DNA from: Streptomyces sp. CNQ-509 | GTDB lineage: Bacteria; Actinomycetota; Actinomycetes; Streptomycetales; Streptomycetaceae | Reading direction: 5' to 3' | DNA length: 64,000 nt | Assembly: GCF_001011035.1 (NCBI RefSeq) | Contig: NZ_CP011492.1 | Span: forward strand, 3,853,501 to 3,917,500 | Shown: piece by piece, positions 45,269-54,556 of the stretch | Layout: every line of letters begins with the position of its first letter | Position numbering within the stretch: the first letter of the stretch is position 1 | Notes under the pieces: generated by a model | Databases searched by the model: none | The model's input: only the letters and a program-made list of their open reading frames with translations | Told to the model about the DNA's origin: nothing | Position numbers and translations under genes: made by a program

Positions 45269-46690
45269 GTGACCGAGAGCACTGCCGCGCGCGACCCGCG
45301 CCGCAGCAGCAAGCGCACCAGCGGGAGCGACGGCGGGAGCGACGCCGCGACGGCAGCGCCCGCGGCGCCCGCGGCGCCCGCGGAGAAGGCAGCGGCCGGG
45401 AAGACGCCGGCCGGGAAGGCGACGGCGAACGCCAAGCCGCCCGCGAAGAAGGCCGCCGCCAAGAAGACCGCGGCCAAGAAGACCGCGGCCAAGAAGACGG
45501 TGCCCGCGAAGAAGGCCGGGGCCGCCCCGGCGGCGAAGACGGCGAAGGCCGCCGGGAAGGCGGCCGCATCCGCCGGCACCCTGCCGCACGGCGCCGCCGA
45601 CGCCCCCGAGCTGGTCCAGCTCCTCACCCCCGAGGGCGAACGTGTCGAGCACCCCGAGTACGCGGTCGACCCGAGCCCGGAAGAGCTGCGCGGCCTCTAC
45701 CGCGACATGGTCCTCACCCGCCGCTTCGACGCCGAGGCCGTCACCCTCCAGCGCCAGGGCGAGCTGGGCCTGTGGCCCTCGCTGCTCGGCCAGGAGGCCG
45801 CCCAGGTCGGCTCGGGCCGGGCGACCCACGAGGACGACTACGTCTTCCCCACCTACCGCGAGCACGGCGTCGCCTGGTGCCGCGGCGTGGACCCGACGCT
45901 GCTGCTCGGCATGTTCCGCGGCGTGAACAACGGCGGCTGGGACCCGAACAGCAACAACTTCCAGCTCTACACGATCGTCATCGGCTCCCAGACGCTGCAC
46001 GCCACCGGCTACGCCATGGGCGTCGCCAAGGACGGCGCCGACTCCGCCGTCGTGGCGTACTTCGGCGACGGCGCCTCCAGCCAGGGCGACGTCGCCGAGT
46101 CGTTCACCTTCGCCGCCGTCTACAACGCCCCGGTCGTCTTCTTCTGCCAGAACAACCAGTGGGCCATCTCCGAGCCCACCGAGCGCCAGAGCCGCGTCCC
46201 GCTCTACCGCCGCGCCGCCGGCTACGGCTTCCCCGGCGTCCGCGTCGACGGCAACGACGTGCTCGCCGTCCTCGCCGTCACCCGCAAGGCGCTGGAGCAC
46301 GCCCGCTCCGGCCAGGGCCCGATGCTGATCGAGGCGTACACGTACCGCATGGGCGCCCACACCACCTCCGACGACCCCACCCGCTACCGCCGCGACGACG
46401 AGCGCGCGGCCTGGGAGGCCAAGGACCCCATCCTGCGGCTGCGCACCCTGCTGGAGCGGGAGGACCTCGCCGACGCGGCGTTCTTCGCCGAGCTCGACGA
46501 GGAGAGCGACGCGCTGGCCAAGCGGGTGCGCGAGGCCATCAGGACCATGGCCGACCCGGACCCGATGGCCATGTTCGAGAACATCTACGCCGACGGGCAC
46601 GCCCTCGTCGACGAGGAGCGGACGCAGTACGCGGCGTACCAGGCGTCCTTCGCGGACGAGGCGGGCGCCGCCGCCGGGAAGGGGCACTGA
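45269..46690 (+). CDS. bkdA: Branched-chain 2-oxoacid dehydrogenase E1 alpha with Lys/Ala-rich tail
   Basis: 473 residues from GTG 45269 (AGGAGAG 4 nt upstream). The enzyme core starts near 105 and has the thiamine motif GDGASSQGDVAESFTF to CQNN and the MGAHTTSDDPTRYR block. The first 95 residues are a Lys/Ala-rich tail with repeated AAKKT units (about 60-80), like histone H1 or HupS tails; it is absent from the other copy at 28757. The core decarboxylates keto acids of Val, Leu and Ile, giving precursors for branched fatty acids. It is the first gene of bkdABC. Confidence 0.93.
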   Translation: MTESTAARDPRRSSKRTSGSDGGSDAATAAPAAPAAPAEKAAAGKTPAGKATANAKPPAKKAAAKKTAAKKTAAKKTVPAKKAGAAPAAKTAKAAGKAAASAGTLPHGAADAPELVQLLTPEGERVEHPEYAVDPSPEELRGLYRDMVLTRRFDAEAVTLQRQGELGLWPSLLGQEAAQVGSGRATHEDDYVFPTYREHGVAWCRGVDPTLLLGMFRGVNNGGWDPNSNNFQLYTIVIGSQTLHATGYAMGVAKDGADSAVVAYFGDGASSQGDVAESFTFAAVYNAPVVFFCQNNQWAISEPTERQSRVPLYRRAAGYGFPGVRVDGNDVLAVLAVTRKALEHARSGQGPMLIEAYTYRMGAHTTSDDPTRYRRDDERAAWEAKDPILRLRTLLEREDLADAAFFAELDEESDALAKRVREAIRTMADPDPMAMFENIYADGHALVDEERTQYAAYQASFADEAGAAAGKGH

Positions 46691-46692
46691 CC

Positions 46693-47673
46693 ATGGCGGT
46701 CGAGAAGATGGCGCTGGCCAAGGCGATCAACGCGTCGCTGCGCACGGCCATGGAGGACGACGCCAAGGTGCTCGTCATCGGCGAGGACGTCGGCAAGCTC
46801 GGCGGCGTCTTCCGCGTCACCGACGGGCTGCAGAAGGACTTCGGCGAGGACCGGGTCATCGACTCGCCGCTGGCCGAGTCCGGCATCGTCGGCACCGCGA
46901 TCGGGCTGGCGCTGCGGGGCTACCGGCCGGTGGTGGAGATCCAGTTCGACGGGTTCGTCTTCCCCGCGTACGACCAGATCGTCACGCAGCTCGCGAAGAT
47001 GCACGCGCGGGCGCTGGGCAGGGTCAAGCTGCCGGTCGTCATCCGGATCCCCTACGGCGGCGGCATCGGCGCGGTCGAGCACCACAGCGAGTCGCCGGAG
47101 GCGCTGTTCGCGCACGTGGCGGGGCTGAAGTGCGTCTCGCCCTCGACGCCGGCGGACGCGTACTGGATGCTCCAGCAGGCCATCCACAGCGACGACCCGG
47201 TGATCTTCTTCGAGCCCAAGCGGCGCTACTGGGACAAGGGCGAGGTCAACACCTCCGCGATCCCCGGCCCGCTGCACGAGGCGCGGGTCGCCCGGGAGGG
47301 CACGGACCTCACGCTCGCCGCGTACGGGCCGATGGTGAAGACGTGTCTGGAGGTCGCCTCCGCGGCCGCGGAGGAGGGCACGTCGCTGGAGGTCGTGGAC
47401 CTGCGGTCGATGTCGCCGATCGACTTCGACACCCTGCAGCGCTCGGTGGAGAAGACCGGCAGGCTGGTCGTCGTGCACGAGGCCCCGGTGTTCTACGGGT
47501 CCGGCGGGGAGATCGCCGCACGCATCACGGAGCGGTGCTTCTACCATCTGGAGGCCCCGGTGCTGCGCGTCGGCGGCTTCCATGCGCCGTACCCGCCGGC
47601 GAGGCTGGAGGAGGAGTACCTCCCCAACCTGGACCGGGTGCTCGATGCCGTCGACCGCGCGCTTGCGTACTGA
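46693..47673 (+). CDS. bkdB: Branched-chain 2-oxoacid dehydrogenase E1 beta
   Basis: 326 residues from ATG 46693, 2 bp after the E1alpha stop. The usual blocks are IGEDVGKLGGVFRVTDGL, DSPLAESGIVGTAIGLAL, IPYGGGIGAVEHHSES and VVDLRSMSPIDFDTL. It forms the E1 heterotetramer with the gene before it. The E2 start is 15 bp on. Confidence 0.95.
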   Translation: MAVEKMALAKAINASLRTAMEDDAKVLVIGEDVGKLGGVFRVTDGLQKDFGEDRVIDSPLAESGIVGTAIGLALRGYRPVVEIQFDGFVFPAYDQIVTQLAKMHARALGRVKLPVVIRIPYGGGIGAVEHHSESPEALFAHVAGLKCVSPSTPADAYWMLQQAIHSDDPVIFFEPKRRYWDKGEVNTSAIPGPLHEARVAREGTDLTLAAYGPMVKTCLEVASAAAEEGTSLEVVDLRSMSPIDFDTLQRSVEKTGRLVVVHEAPVFYGSGGEIAARITERCFYHLEAPVLRVGGFHAPYPPARLEEEYLPNLDRVLDAVDRALAY

Positions 47674-47688
47674 ACAGGGAGCGTGTCC

Positions 47689-49263
47689 GTGACCATGAGC
47701 AACACCGCGCGCCTCCGCGAGTTCAGGCTGCCCGACGTGGGTGAGGGCCTGACCGAGGCGGAGATCCTCAAGTGGTACGTCCAGCCTGGCGACGCCGTGC
47801 ACGACGGCATGGTGGTGTGCGAGGTGGAGACGGCGAAGGCGGCCGTCGAGCTGCCGATCCCGTACGACGGGGTGGTGCAGGAGATCCGCTTCGCCGAGGG
47901 CGACACGGTCGACGTCGGTACGCCGATCATCGCCGTCGACACGGAACCCGGGGCGGCCCCGGAAGCCGGGGAGCCCGCCGGCGGGACGGAGGCGGCGTCC
48001 GACGCCGCCGCCGCGCCGGACGGCGGTGACGCCGCGGCGGCCGGCGACGCCCCCAAGCGGGAGCCGGTGCTCGTCGGCTACGGCGTGGCGCAGGGCTCGA
48101 CGAAGCGCCGGCCGCGCAAGCCGCAGCCCGGCGCCGAGGCATCGGCGTCGATCCAGGGCGAGTTGAACGGCCGGGCGGCACCGCCGCCGGCGCCGCAGGC
48201 GCCCGGCGGCCCGGCCGGTACCGGCACGGCTGCCCCCGCGGTCGGCCACGGGGCCACCGCCGCGGGCGGCACGGACATGCCGAGAGCGCACGTCTCCACC
48301 GCGGAGCCGGCCGCGCCCGCAGCCGCGGCACCCGACGCGCCCGCCGCCGGCGGTCGCGTGCTCGCCAAGCCGCCCGTGCGCAAGCTCGCCAAGGACCTCG
48401 GCGTCGACCTCGCCGCCGTCGTCCCCACCGGCGACGGCGGCGTCATCACCCGTGACGACGTCCACGCCGCCGCGGCCCCGGCGCCGGCCGCGCCCGCGCA
48501 GCCCGTACCGGCCGCCGAGCCCGCCGCCCACCCGGCCCCCGCCGCGGAACCCGCGACCACCGCCCGCGAGACCCGGATCCCCATCAAGGGCGTCCGCAAG
48601 GCCACCGCCCAGGCGATGGTCGCGAGCGCCTTCACCGCGCCGCACGTCACGGAGTTCGTCACCGTCGACGTCACCCGCACGATGAACCTCGTACGGGAGC
48701 TGAAGGAGGACCCCGATCTCGCCGGGCTGCGGATCAACCCGCTGCTGATCGTCGCCAAGGCCCTGCTGCTGGCGATCCGGCGCAACCCCGAGGTCAACTC
48801 CGCCTGGGACGAGGAGCGTCAGGAGATCGTCCGCAGGCACTACGTGAACCTCGGCATCGCCGCGGCCACCCCCCGCGGCCTGATCGTGCCGAACATCAAG
48901 GACGCGCACGCCAGATCGCTGCCCGAGCTGGCCACCGAGCTGGCCGGGCTGGTGGCCACCGCCCGCGAGGGCAGGACCACGCCGGAGGCGATGCAGAACG
49001 GCTCGGTGACCATCACCAACGTCGGCGTCTTCGGCATCGACACCGGCACGCCGATCCTCAACCCCGGCGAGCCGGCGATCCTCGCCTTCGGCGCGATCAA
49101 GCAGCAGCCGTGGGTGCACAAGGGCAAGGTCAAGCCGCGGCACGTGACGACGCTCGCGCTCTCGTTCGACCACCGGCTGGTCGACGGAGAGTTGGGCTCG
49201 AAGGTGCTCGCGGACGTCGCGGCGGTCCTGGAGCGGCCGAAGCGGCTGCTCACCTGGGGCTGA
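47689..49263 (+). CDS. bkdC: Branched-chain 2-oxoacid dehydrogenase E2
   Basis: 524 residues from GTG 47689, 8 nt after AGGGAG; a GTG at 47683 is too close to that site and an ATG at 47695 is possible. Lipoyl domain with ETAKAAVEL (about 8-85), Ala/Pro linker, peripheral-subunit-binding domain (LAKPPVRKLAKDLGVDLAAVVPTGDGG), second linker and catalytic domain with SFDHRLVDGE. It passes the acyl group to CoA. A hairpin terminator follows. Confidence 0.95.
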   Translation: MTMSNTARLREFRLPDVGEGLTEAEILKWYVQPGDAVHDGMVVCEVETAKAAVELPIPYDGVVQEIRFAEGDTVDVGTPIIAVDTEPGAAPEAGEPAGGTEAASDAAAAPDGGDAAAAGDAPKREPVLVGYGVAQGSTKRRPRKPQPGAEASASIQGELNGRAAPPPAPQAPGGPAGTGTAAPAVGHGATAAGGTDMPRAHVSTAEPAAPAAAAPDAPAAGGRVLAKPPVRKLAKDLGVDLAAVVPTGDGGVITRDDVHAAAAPAPAAPAQPVPAAEPAAHPAPAAEPATTARETRIPIKGVRKATAQAMVASAFTAPHVTEFVTVDVTRTMNLVRELKEDPDLAGLRINPLLIVAKALLLAIRRNPEVNSAWDEERQEIVRRHYVNLGIAAATPRGLIVPNIKDAHARSLPELATELAGLVATAREGRTTPEAMQNGSVTITNVGVFGIDTGTPILNPGEPAILAFGAIKQQPWVHKGKVKPRHVTTLALSFDHRLVDGELGSKVLADVAAVLERPKRLLTWG

Positions 49264-49274
49264 CCCCCGGCAAG

Positions 49275-49319
49275 GCGCACGCCCCCGGTCCCGTTCCCAC
49301 GGGCCCCGGGGGCGTGCGC
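49275..49319 (+). terminator. bkdABC terminator
   Basis: A hairpin with perfect 14-bp arms (49275-49288 and 49306-49319) and a smaller inner stem CCCGT/ACGGG. Confidence 0.82.
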
Positions 49320-49372
49320 GTGCGTACGTACCCGTCTACTCCTGTCCCGCATCGCGGACGGCGGCCACGTAC

Positions 49373-49393
49373 GCATACCTGTTGTATCTATGC
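49373..49393. promoter_or_regulatory. GntR gene promoter with possible self-operator
   Basis: TATGCT (49389-49394) is a -10 hexamer ending 6 nt before the GntR ATG, so the transcript is probably leaderless. Inverted arms GCATA (49373-49377) and TATGC (49389-49393) overlap it and could bind the GntR protein. Confidence 0.5.
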
Positions 49394-49400
49394 TGTGCGC

Positions 49401-50063
49401 ATGCCGCCGAGCCCCGCCGCCCCCGCCAAGCCCGCGCCCGCCGCCGACCGCGTCTACGCCCACGTCAAACAAGGCGTGCTGGAACGGCGTTACGAGGGCG
49501 GCACGATGCTCACCGAGGGCGAGCTGGCCGACGCCGTCGGCGTCTCCCGCACGCCCGTGCGCGAGGCGCTGCTGCGGCTGCAGGCCGAGGGGCTGCTGGA
49601 GCTGTACCCGAAGAAGGGCGCGTTCGTCCTGCCCGTCTCCGCGCAGGAGATCGCCGACGTCGTCGAGACCCGGATGCTCGTCGAGGAGCACGCCGCCCGC
49701 CGGTCCGTGCCCGCGCCCGCCGCGCTGCTCACCCGGCTCGAAGAGCTGCTGGAGGAGCAGCGCCGGCACGTGGAGGCCGACGACCGTGCCGCCGCGTCCG
49801 TCACCGACCGCTGCTTCCACGCCGAGATCGTCCGCAACGCGGGCAACGCCATCCTCGTCCGCCTCTACGACCAACTCCGCGACCGCCAGCTCCGCATGGG
49901 CGTCGCGCTCATGAACGCCCAGCCCGACCGCATGCGCCGCTCGCTCGCCGAGCACGCCGAGATCCTCCAGGCGCTGCGCAGCGGCAGCGCCGACACCGCC
50001 GCCGCCGCGGTGCACGGCCACGTCGCCTCCGTACGGGACCTGCTCCGCGGGGACCTGCGGTGA
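49401..50063 (+). CDS. GntR family (FadR subfamily) regulator
   Basis: 220 residues from ATG 49401. Winged-helix domain about 17-80 (TEGELADAVGVSRTPVREALLRLQAEGLLELYPKKGAFV) and a helical FCD ligand domain about 90-215 with the RxxxE and HxEI metal-type residues. Its stop overlaps the MFS gene start by 4 nt (GTGA), so it most likely controls that transporter in response to its substrate, probably a small carboxylate as for other FCD regulators. Confidence 0.9.
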   Translation: MPPSPAAPAKPAPAADRVYAHVKQGVLERRYEGGTMLTEGELADAVGVSRTPVREALLRLQAEGLLELYPKKGAFVLPVSAQEIADVVETRMLVEEHAARRSVPAPAALLTRLEELLEEQRRHVEADDRAAASVTDRCFHAEIVRNAGNAILVRLYDQLRDRQLRMGVALMNAQPDRMRRSLAEHAEILQALRSGSADTAAAAVHGHVASVRDLLRGDLR

Positions 50064-51373
50064 CCGCCGTGCGCGAGGGGGGCGGCCGCGGCCTGCCCGG
50101 CGACCCGCCCGGCGGCCTGACGGCCGCCGCCATGTGGAGCCTCGGCGTCGCCGTCTACTTCGTCGCCGTCACGTACCGTACGAGCCTGGGCGTCGCCGGC
50201 ATCGACGCCGCCGAGCGCTTCGACGTGGGCGCCTCCGCCCTGTCGGGCTTCTCCATACTCCAGCTCCTCGTCTACGCCGGGATGCAGATCCCCGTCGGCC
50301 TGCTCGTCGACCGGCTCGGCACGCGCCGGGTGCTGGCGATGGGCATCGTGCTCTACACGGCGGGGCAGTTCGGCTTCGCGCTCTCCGGCACGTACGGCAC
50401 CGCCCTCGCCTCCCGCGCGCTGCTCGGCTGCGGCGACGCGATGACGTTCATCAGCATCCTGCGGCTGGGCGCGCGCTGGTTCCCGGCCCGCCGCGGGCCG
50501 CTGATAGCGCAGCTCGCGGGGCTCGTGGGGATGGCGGGCAACCTGGTCTCGACGCTCGTAATCTCCCGCATGCTCCAGGAGTTCGGCTGGACCCCGACCT
50601 TCGCGGGCAGCGCGGTGGCCGGCGCGGTCATGCTCGTCCTCGTCCTGCTCTTCCTGCGCGACCAGCCCCGCGACTACGTGCCCCCGCCCCCCGAGGGCCA
50701 CCACGGCCGCGGCATCAGGGCGCAGATAGCCGGCGCCTGGCGCGAGCCGGGCACCCGGCTGGGCTTCTGGGTGCACTTCACCACCCAGTTCCCGGCGATG
50801 GTCTTCCTGCTGCTGTGGGGGCTGCCGTTCCTCGTCGAGGCCCAGGGCGCGAGCCGCGCCGAGGCCGGCCAACTGCTGACGCTGCTGGTGCTCTCCAACA
50901 TGGCGGTCGGCCTCGTCTACGGCCAGCTCGTCGCCCGGCACCACGCGGCCCGGCTGCCGCTGGCGCTGGGCACGGTGGCGGCGACGGCGCTGGTGTGGGG
51001 CACGGTGCTGAGCTGGCCGGGGGCGCACGCGCCGGGCTGGCTGCTGGTGGTGCTCTGCTGCGTGCTGGGCGCGTGCGGGCCCGCGTCGATGATCGGCTTC
51101 GACTTCGCCCGCCCGGCGAACCCGCCGGAGCGGCTGGGCACGGCGTCCGGCATCGTCAACATGGGCGGCTTCACGGCGTCGATCACCACGCTGCTGGCGG
51201 TGGGCCTGCTGCTGGACGCGACGGGCGACCGCTACGGCATCGCCTTCGCGAGCATCTTCGTCCTGCAGATCCTGGGGATCACCCAGATGCTGCGCCTGCG
51301 CCGCCGGGCCCACCGCCGCGAACGCGAACGCCTGGTGGCGAGCCGCGTCTCGGCCGTCCACGTCCCCGCCTGA
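50060..51373 (+). CDS. Major facilitator superfamily transporter
   Basis: 437 residues from GTG 50060, overlapping the GntR stop. Twelve membrane helices in two halves; the loop between helices 2 and 3 has the MFS motif A (GLLVDRLGTRRVLAMG). The GntR context and the motif place it among organic-anion/sugar-acid or drug permeases; the substrate cannot be read from the sequence. A terminator shared with the convergent Mbl-like gene follows. Confidence 0.9.
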   Translation: MTAVREGGGRGLPGDPPGGLTAAAMWSLGVAVYFVAVTYRTSLGVAGIDAAERFDVGASALSGFSILQLLVYAGMQIPVGLLVDRLGTRRVLAMGIVLYTAGQFGFALSGTYGTALASRALLGCGDAMTFISILRLGARWFPARRGPLIAQLAGLVGMAGNLVSTLVISRMLQEFGWTPTFAGSAVAGAVMLVLVLLFLRDQPRDYVPPPPEGHHGRGIRAQIAGAWREPGTRLGFWVHFTTQFPAMVFLLLWGLPFLVEAQGASRAEAGQLLTLLVLSNMAVGLVYGQLVARHHAARLPLALGTVAATALVWGTVLSWPGAHAPGWLLVVLCCVLGACGPASMIGFDFARPANPPERLGTASGIVNMGGFTASITTLLAVGLLLDATGDRYGIAFASIFVLQILGITQMLRLRRRAHRRERERLVASRVSAVHVPA

Positions 51374-51378
51374 GGCGC

Positions 51379-51426
51379 GCCCGCGGCACGGGCCCGCCGT
51401 ACGGGCCGCGGCGAGGGGCCGCGGGC
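51379..51426. terminator. Bidirectional terminator after MFS gene
   Basis: Outer arms GCCCGCGGC/GCCGCGGGC (51379-51387, 51418-51426) enclose GGCCCG/CGGGCC (51391-51396, 51402-51407). The last bases touch the stop of the convergent gene. Confidence 0.7.
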
Positions 51427-52550
51427 TAGTCCGTCGCCACCTCCGTGGCCACCTCGGGGGTCTGGTTCGGCTGCGGGGCCGGGCCGGCCGCCGGGGCGGG
51501 CTCGTGGAAGCCCGCGGGGCCCGAGGTCGCGTCGGGGATGGTCGCCGGCGGCGCGCCGTTCTCGATCATGGAGCCGAGGCCCACCACCGCCGCCACGTCC
51601 GGGCGTTCCGCGATGCGCACGGGCAGCCCCACCGACGTGCGCAGCATCGTCTCCAGGCCCGGCATCGTCGCGCTCTCGCCCGCCAGCACGATCCCCCGGT
51701 CCCCGACGTCCGCCACCAGGTCCGGCGGGCAGCGGCGCAGCACCGAGCGGATCCCGTCCAGCACCGCAAGCATCGGCACCCCCGCCGCCTGCCCCACCGC
51801 CGCCGGGTCGACCTGGACCGTACGCGGGCGTCCCGAGACCACGTCGCGGCCGAGCACCTCCAGCGTCGCCGCGCCCTGCGCCCCGGCGAGCGAGAGGTCG
51901 CCGTGCACCTGGCTGACGGTGTGGCTGCGCAGCATCACCTCGTGGTTGATGCGCAGGTGCTCCACCAGCGCCCGGTCCACCGCCTGCCCGCCCACCGGCA
52001 CCTTCTCGGCGGCGACCACGTTGCCCAGCGACAGCACGGCGATCTGCGTCATCGCCGCACCGCACACCACGATCAGCGTGCCCTCCGCAGCCGGCACCGG
52101 CAGCCCGCAGCCCACCGCCGTGGCGATGAGGGTGTCGACGAGGATGACCCGCTTGGCGCCCAGCCCCGCCAGCGTGTCGATCATCGCCCGCTGCGTCAGC
52201 GGCTCGGCGTCGTGCGGGGTGCACGCCGCGGCCCGTAGCCAAGGGTGGAAGCGCCAGGATCTGCGGACCTTGGCGTCGATGAGGTGGCGCAGCATGCGCT
52301 GGGCCATCTCGATGTCGGTGATGCCGTTCGGCCCCACGGGCCGGACGACCTGGATGTGGTCGGGGGTACGGCCGGTCATCGCCTCGGCCTGCCCGCCGAC
52401 GGCCACCAGGGCGCCGGTGTGGGAGTTGAGGGCGACGGCACTCGGCTCGTCCACGACGAGGCCGATGCCCCTGAGGTAGACGCGGGTGCGGGTGGCCCCG
52501 ACGTCGACGGCGACGCTGCAACGGAGAAGCTGTTCCTGGCTGATGCTCAC
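51426..52550 (-). CDS. MreB/Mbl-like actin-family ATPase
   Basis: 374 residues from GTG 52550. Actin/Hsp70-fold phosphate loops can be seen: AVDVGATRTRVYLRG at the start, VVCGAAMTQIAVLSLG in the middle and GIVLAGESATMPGLETML near the end. It is MreB/Mbl-like with a shortened first loop, and the last 35 residues are Pro/Ala-rich. No mreC, mreD or rodA neighbours are present, so this is a stand-alone homologue; streptomycetes carry several. It may act in spore-wall or stress functions; the role is inferred. It has no visible ribosome site. Confidence 0.8.
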   Translation of the reverse strand: MSISQEQLLRCSVAVDVGATRTRVYLRGIGLVVDEPSAVALNSHTGALVAVGGQAEAMTGRTPDHIQVVRPVGPNGITDIEMAQRMLRHLIDAKVRRSWRFHPWLRAAACTPHDAEPLTQRAMIDTLAGLGAKRVILVDTLIATAVGCGLPVPAAEGTLIVVCGAAMTQIAVLSLGNVVAAEKVPVGGQAVDRALVEHLRINHEVMLRSHTVSQVHGDLSLAGAQGAATLEVLGRDVVSGRPRTVQVDPAAVGQAAGVPMLAVLDGIRSVLRRCPPDLVADVGDRGIVLAGESATMPGLETMLRTSVGLPVRIAERPDVAAVVGLGSMIENGAPPATIPDATSGPAGFHEPAPAAGPAPQPNQTPEVATEVATD

Positions 52551-52746
52551 ATGATCAGCCTGGGGTGGCCGGGCGCGGGGCGCCCGCCGGGCTGTGCCGG
52601 TCGGATGAGGGCTGCCCCCTTACGGGTGAGGAGGCAGCGCCCGCCCCGGCCCGTCCGGGCGGCGTCGCGGGCCTCGTACGGACCGTCAGGTGCCGTACGG
52701 CCGCGGGCCGGGCGCCGTACCGGCCGTCAGGCTCCCGTCCCCGCCC

Positions 52747-53571
52747 TCAGTCCGTCACCGAGAAGTGCCGCAGGACCGTCTCCGCCACGTGCGCGTCGCC
52801 CTCCACCTTCACCCGGTCCGCCGCCGCGGCCGCCCGCAGCCGGCCCGTGGCCAGCCACAGGTACGTCTCCCAGTCCGTCGTCAGCGTCACCGTCGGCCCG
52901 AGCGAGACGCTGCCGTCGATGGAGCCGCGGCCGTCCTCCCCGACCCGGACCGTCCGCATGAACTCCACCGGGCCCGTCACGTCGACGACCACGATCGACC
53001 CCGGCCGCGCCGCCGCGTCCTCGGCCACCACCTTCGGCAGCCGCGCCAGCAGCTCGTCGCGTACGAGGTGCGCACCCGGCGAGTCGATGTTCCCCGGCTT
53101 GCCCAGCGCGCGGCGGATGTCCTGCTCGTGCACCCATATGTCGAAGGCGCGGTAGTGCGTCAGCTCCGCGAGCGTCATCTCGCTGCCGAACGCGCCGCGC
53201 ACCTTGGCGTCCAGGGCGCGCTTCTCGTCGCGGAGCTGGCGCCGGCGGCGGATGAGCGTGTACTCGAGGTCGGCGGTCATCTCCGGCGCGGTGTGGTGGC
53301 GGCGCGTGTCGACCTGCACCTCGACGTAGCGCGCCTTCTCGCTCGTGATGTGCATGAGGTCGGCCGGCAGGTTGTGGATCGGCCGGGGGTCGCCCAGCGC
53401 CTCGCACTCGGCGCCGATGATGTGGGAGACGACATCCCGTACGGACCACCCCGGCAGTCCGCTTCGACCGCTCCACTCCCCCTCGGAGAGCGGTGCCACG
53501 AGTTCGGAAATGGCCTCGGCCGAGTGGGCCCAGGCATCGATGGACGGCTGGAGGCTGGAGTGGACGGTCAC
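52747..53571 (-). CDS. Maleylpyruvate-isomerase/DinB-type mycothiol-dependent protein
   Basis: 274 residues from GTG 53571 with AAGGGG 5 nt upstream; the frame upstream is not conserved-looking. The N-terminal half has the DinB/MDMPI pattern: LPGWSVRDVVSHIIGAECEALGD and HYRAFDIWVHEQDIRRALG, with likely metal-binding His residues. The C-terminal part is SCP2-like (LTTDWETYLWLATGRL). Such proteins use mycothiol as cofactor for isomerisation or conjugation. The substrate is unknown. It is divergent from the nitrilase-type gene (133 bp). Confidence 0.85.
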   Translation of the reverse strand: MTVHSSLQPSIDAWAHSAEAISELVAPLSEGEWSGRSGLPGWSVRDVVSHIIGAECEALGDPRPIHNLPADLMHITSEKARYVEVQVDTRRHHTAPEMTADLEYTLIRRRRQLRDEKRALDAKVRGAFGSEMTLAELTHYRAFDIWVHEQDIRRALGKPGNIDSPGAHLVRDELLARLPKVVAEDAAARPGSIVVVDVTGPVEFMRTVRVGEDGRGSIDGSVSLGPTVTLTTDWETYLWLATGRLRAAAAADRVKVEGDAHVAETVLRHFSVTD

Positions 53572-53704
53572 ACTACCCCTTACGGGATCGTTCGCGAGAT
53601 GCACGGCAGGCCCTAAGTTACGCTGCGCACGGGTGCCCCGGCAGTGCTTTCGGGTGACGATTATGCGGTGACGCACACGACTTGGGCTTCGAGGTGGTGG
53701 TAAG

Positions 53705-54487
53705 GTGCGCGCTTCTCTGATCCAGTTCCGGGTGGATCCGGATGAAACCGTGGAAAGCCGACGGGCCCGTGCGGCGGCGCTCGTACGTGCCGAAGAGGGC
53801 TCCGGACTGGTGGTGCTGCCGGAGCTGTGGCACGTGGGCGCGTTCGCGTTCGACGACTTCGATGCCGCGGCGGAGACCCTCGACGGGCCCACGGCGGCGG
53901 CGATGGCGGCGGCGGCCAGGGACGCGGGCGTGTGGCTGCACGCGGGCTCGATCGTGGAGCGGGACGCGGCGGGGACGCTCTTCAACACGAGCCTCCTCTA
54001 CGCTCCCGACGGCGAGCCGGCGCGCACGTACCGCAAGATCCACCGCTTCGGCTTCGACCGCGGCGAGGCCGTCCTCATGGGTGCGGGCGACGAGGTCGTC
54101 ACCGTGGACCTCCCCGGCACCGTCCTGGGCCTCGCCACCTGCTACGACCTGCGCTTCCCCGAGCTGTTCCGGGCCCTGACCGACAAGGGCGCGCAGACCT
54201 TCGTCGTCCCGGCGGGCTGGCCGGCGCGGCGCCGCGCGCACTGGCGGCTGCTGGCGCAGGCGCGGGCGGTGGAGAACCAGGCGTTCGTCCTGGCCTGCGG
54301 CACGGCGGGGACGACGGGCGGGGTGGCGCAGGCGGGGCACAGCATGATCGTGGACCCGTGGGGCGAGATCCTGGCCGAGGCGGGCGAGGGGGAGGAAGTC
54401 CTGCGGGCGGAGCTGGATCCGGCGCGGGTGGCGCGGACGCGGGAGGAGTTCCCCGCGCTGCGGGACCGGGTGCTGGGACGGCCGTAG
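53705..54487 (+). CDS. Carbon-nitrogen hydrolase (nitrilase superfamily amidase)
   Basis: 260 residues from GTG 53705 (GAGG 8 nt upstream). The catalytic triad is complete: E40 (VVLPELWH), K111 (YRKIHRFGF) and C146 (LATCYDLRFPE). It is a single-domain omega-amidase/deaminated-glutathione-amidase-like member. It hydrolyses a C-N bond in a small metabolite; Nit1/omega-amidase roles in metabolite repair are the best fit. It stands alone in its transcription unit, 70 bp before the thioredoxin-NHL gene. Confidence 0.9.
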   Translation: MRASLIQFRVDPDETVESRRARAAALVRAEEGSGLVVLPELWHVGAFAFDDFDAAAETLDGPTAAAMAAAARDAGVWLHAGSIVERDAAGTLFNTSLLYAPDGEPARTYRKIHRFGFDRGEAVLMGAGDEVVTVDLPGTVLGLATCYDLRFPELFRALTDKGAQTFVVPAGWPARRRAHWRLLAQARAVENQAFVLACGTAGTTGGVAQAGHSMIVDPWGEILAEAGEGEEVLRAELDPARVARTREEFPALRDRVLGRP

Positions 54488-54556
54488 CGCCGGGGCCTGC
54501 GGGGCCGGCGTGGCCGGTGGGGAATGGGCGCGTCAGGGGTGTGGTTGGCTCTGCTT

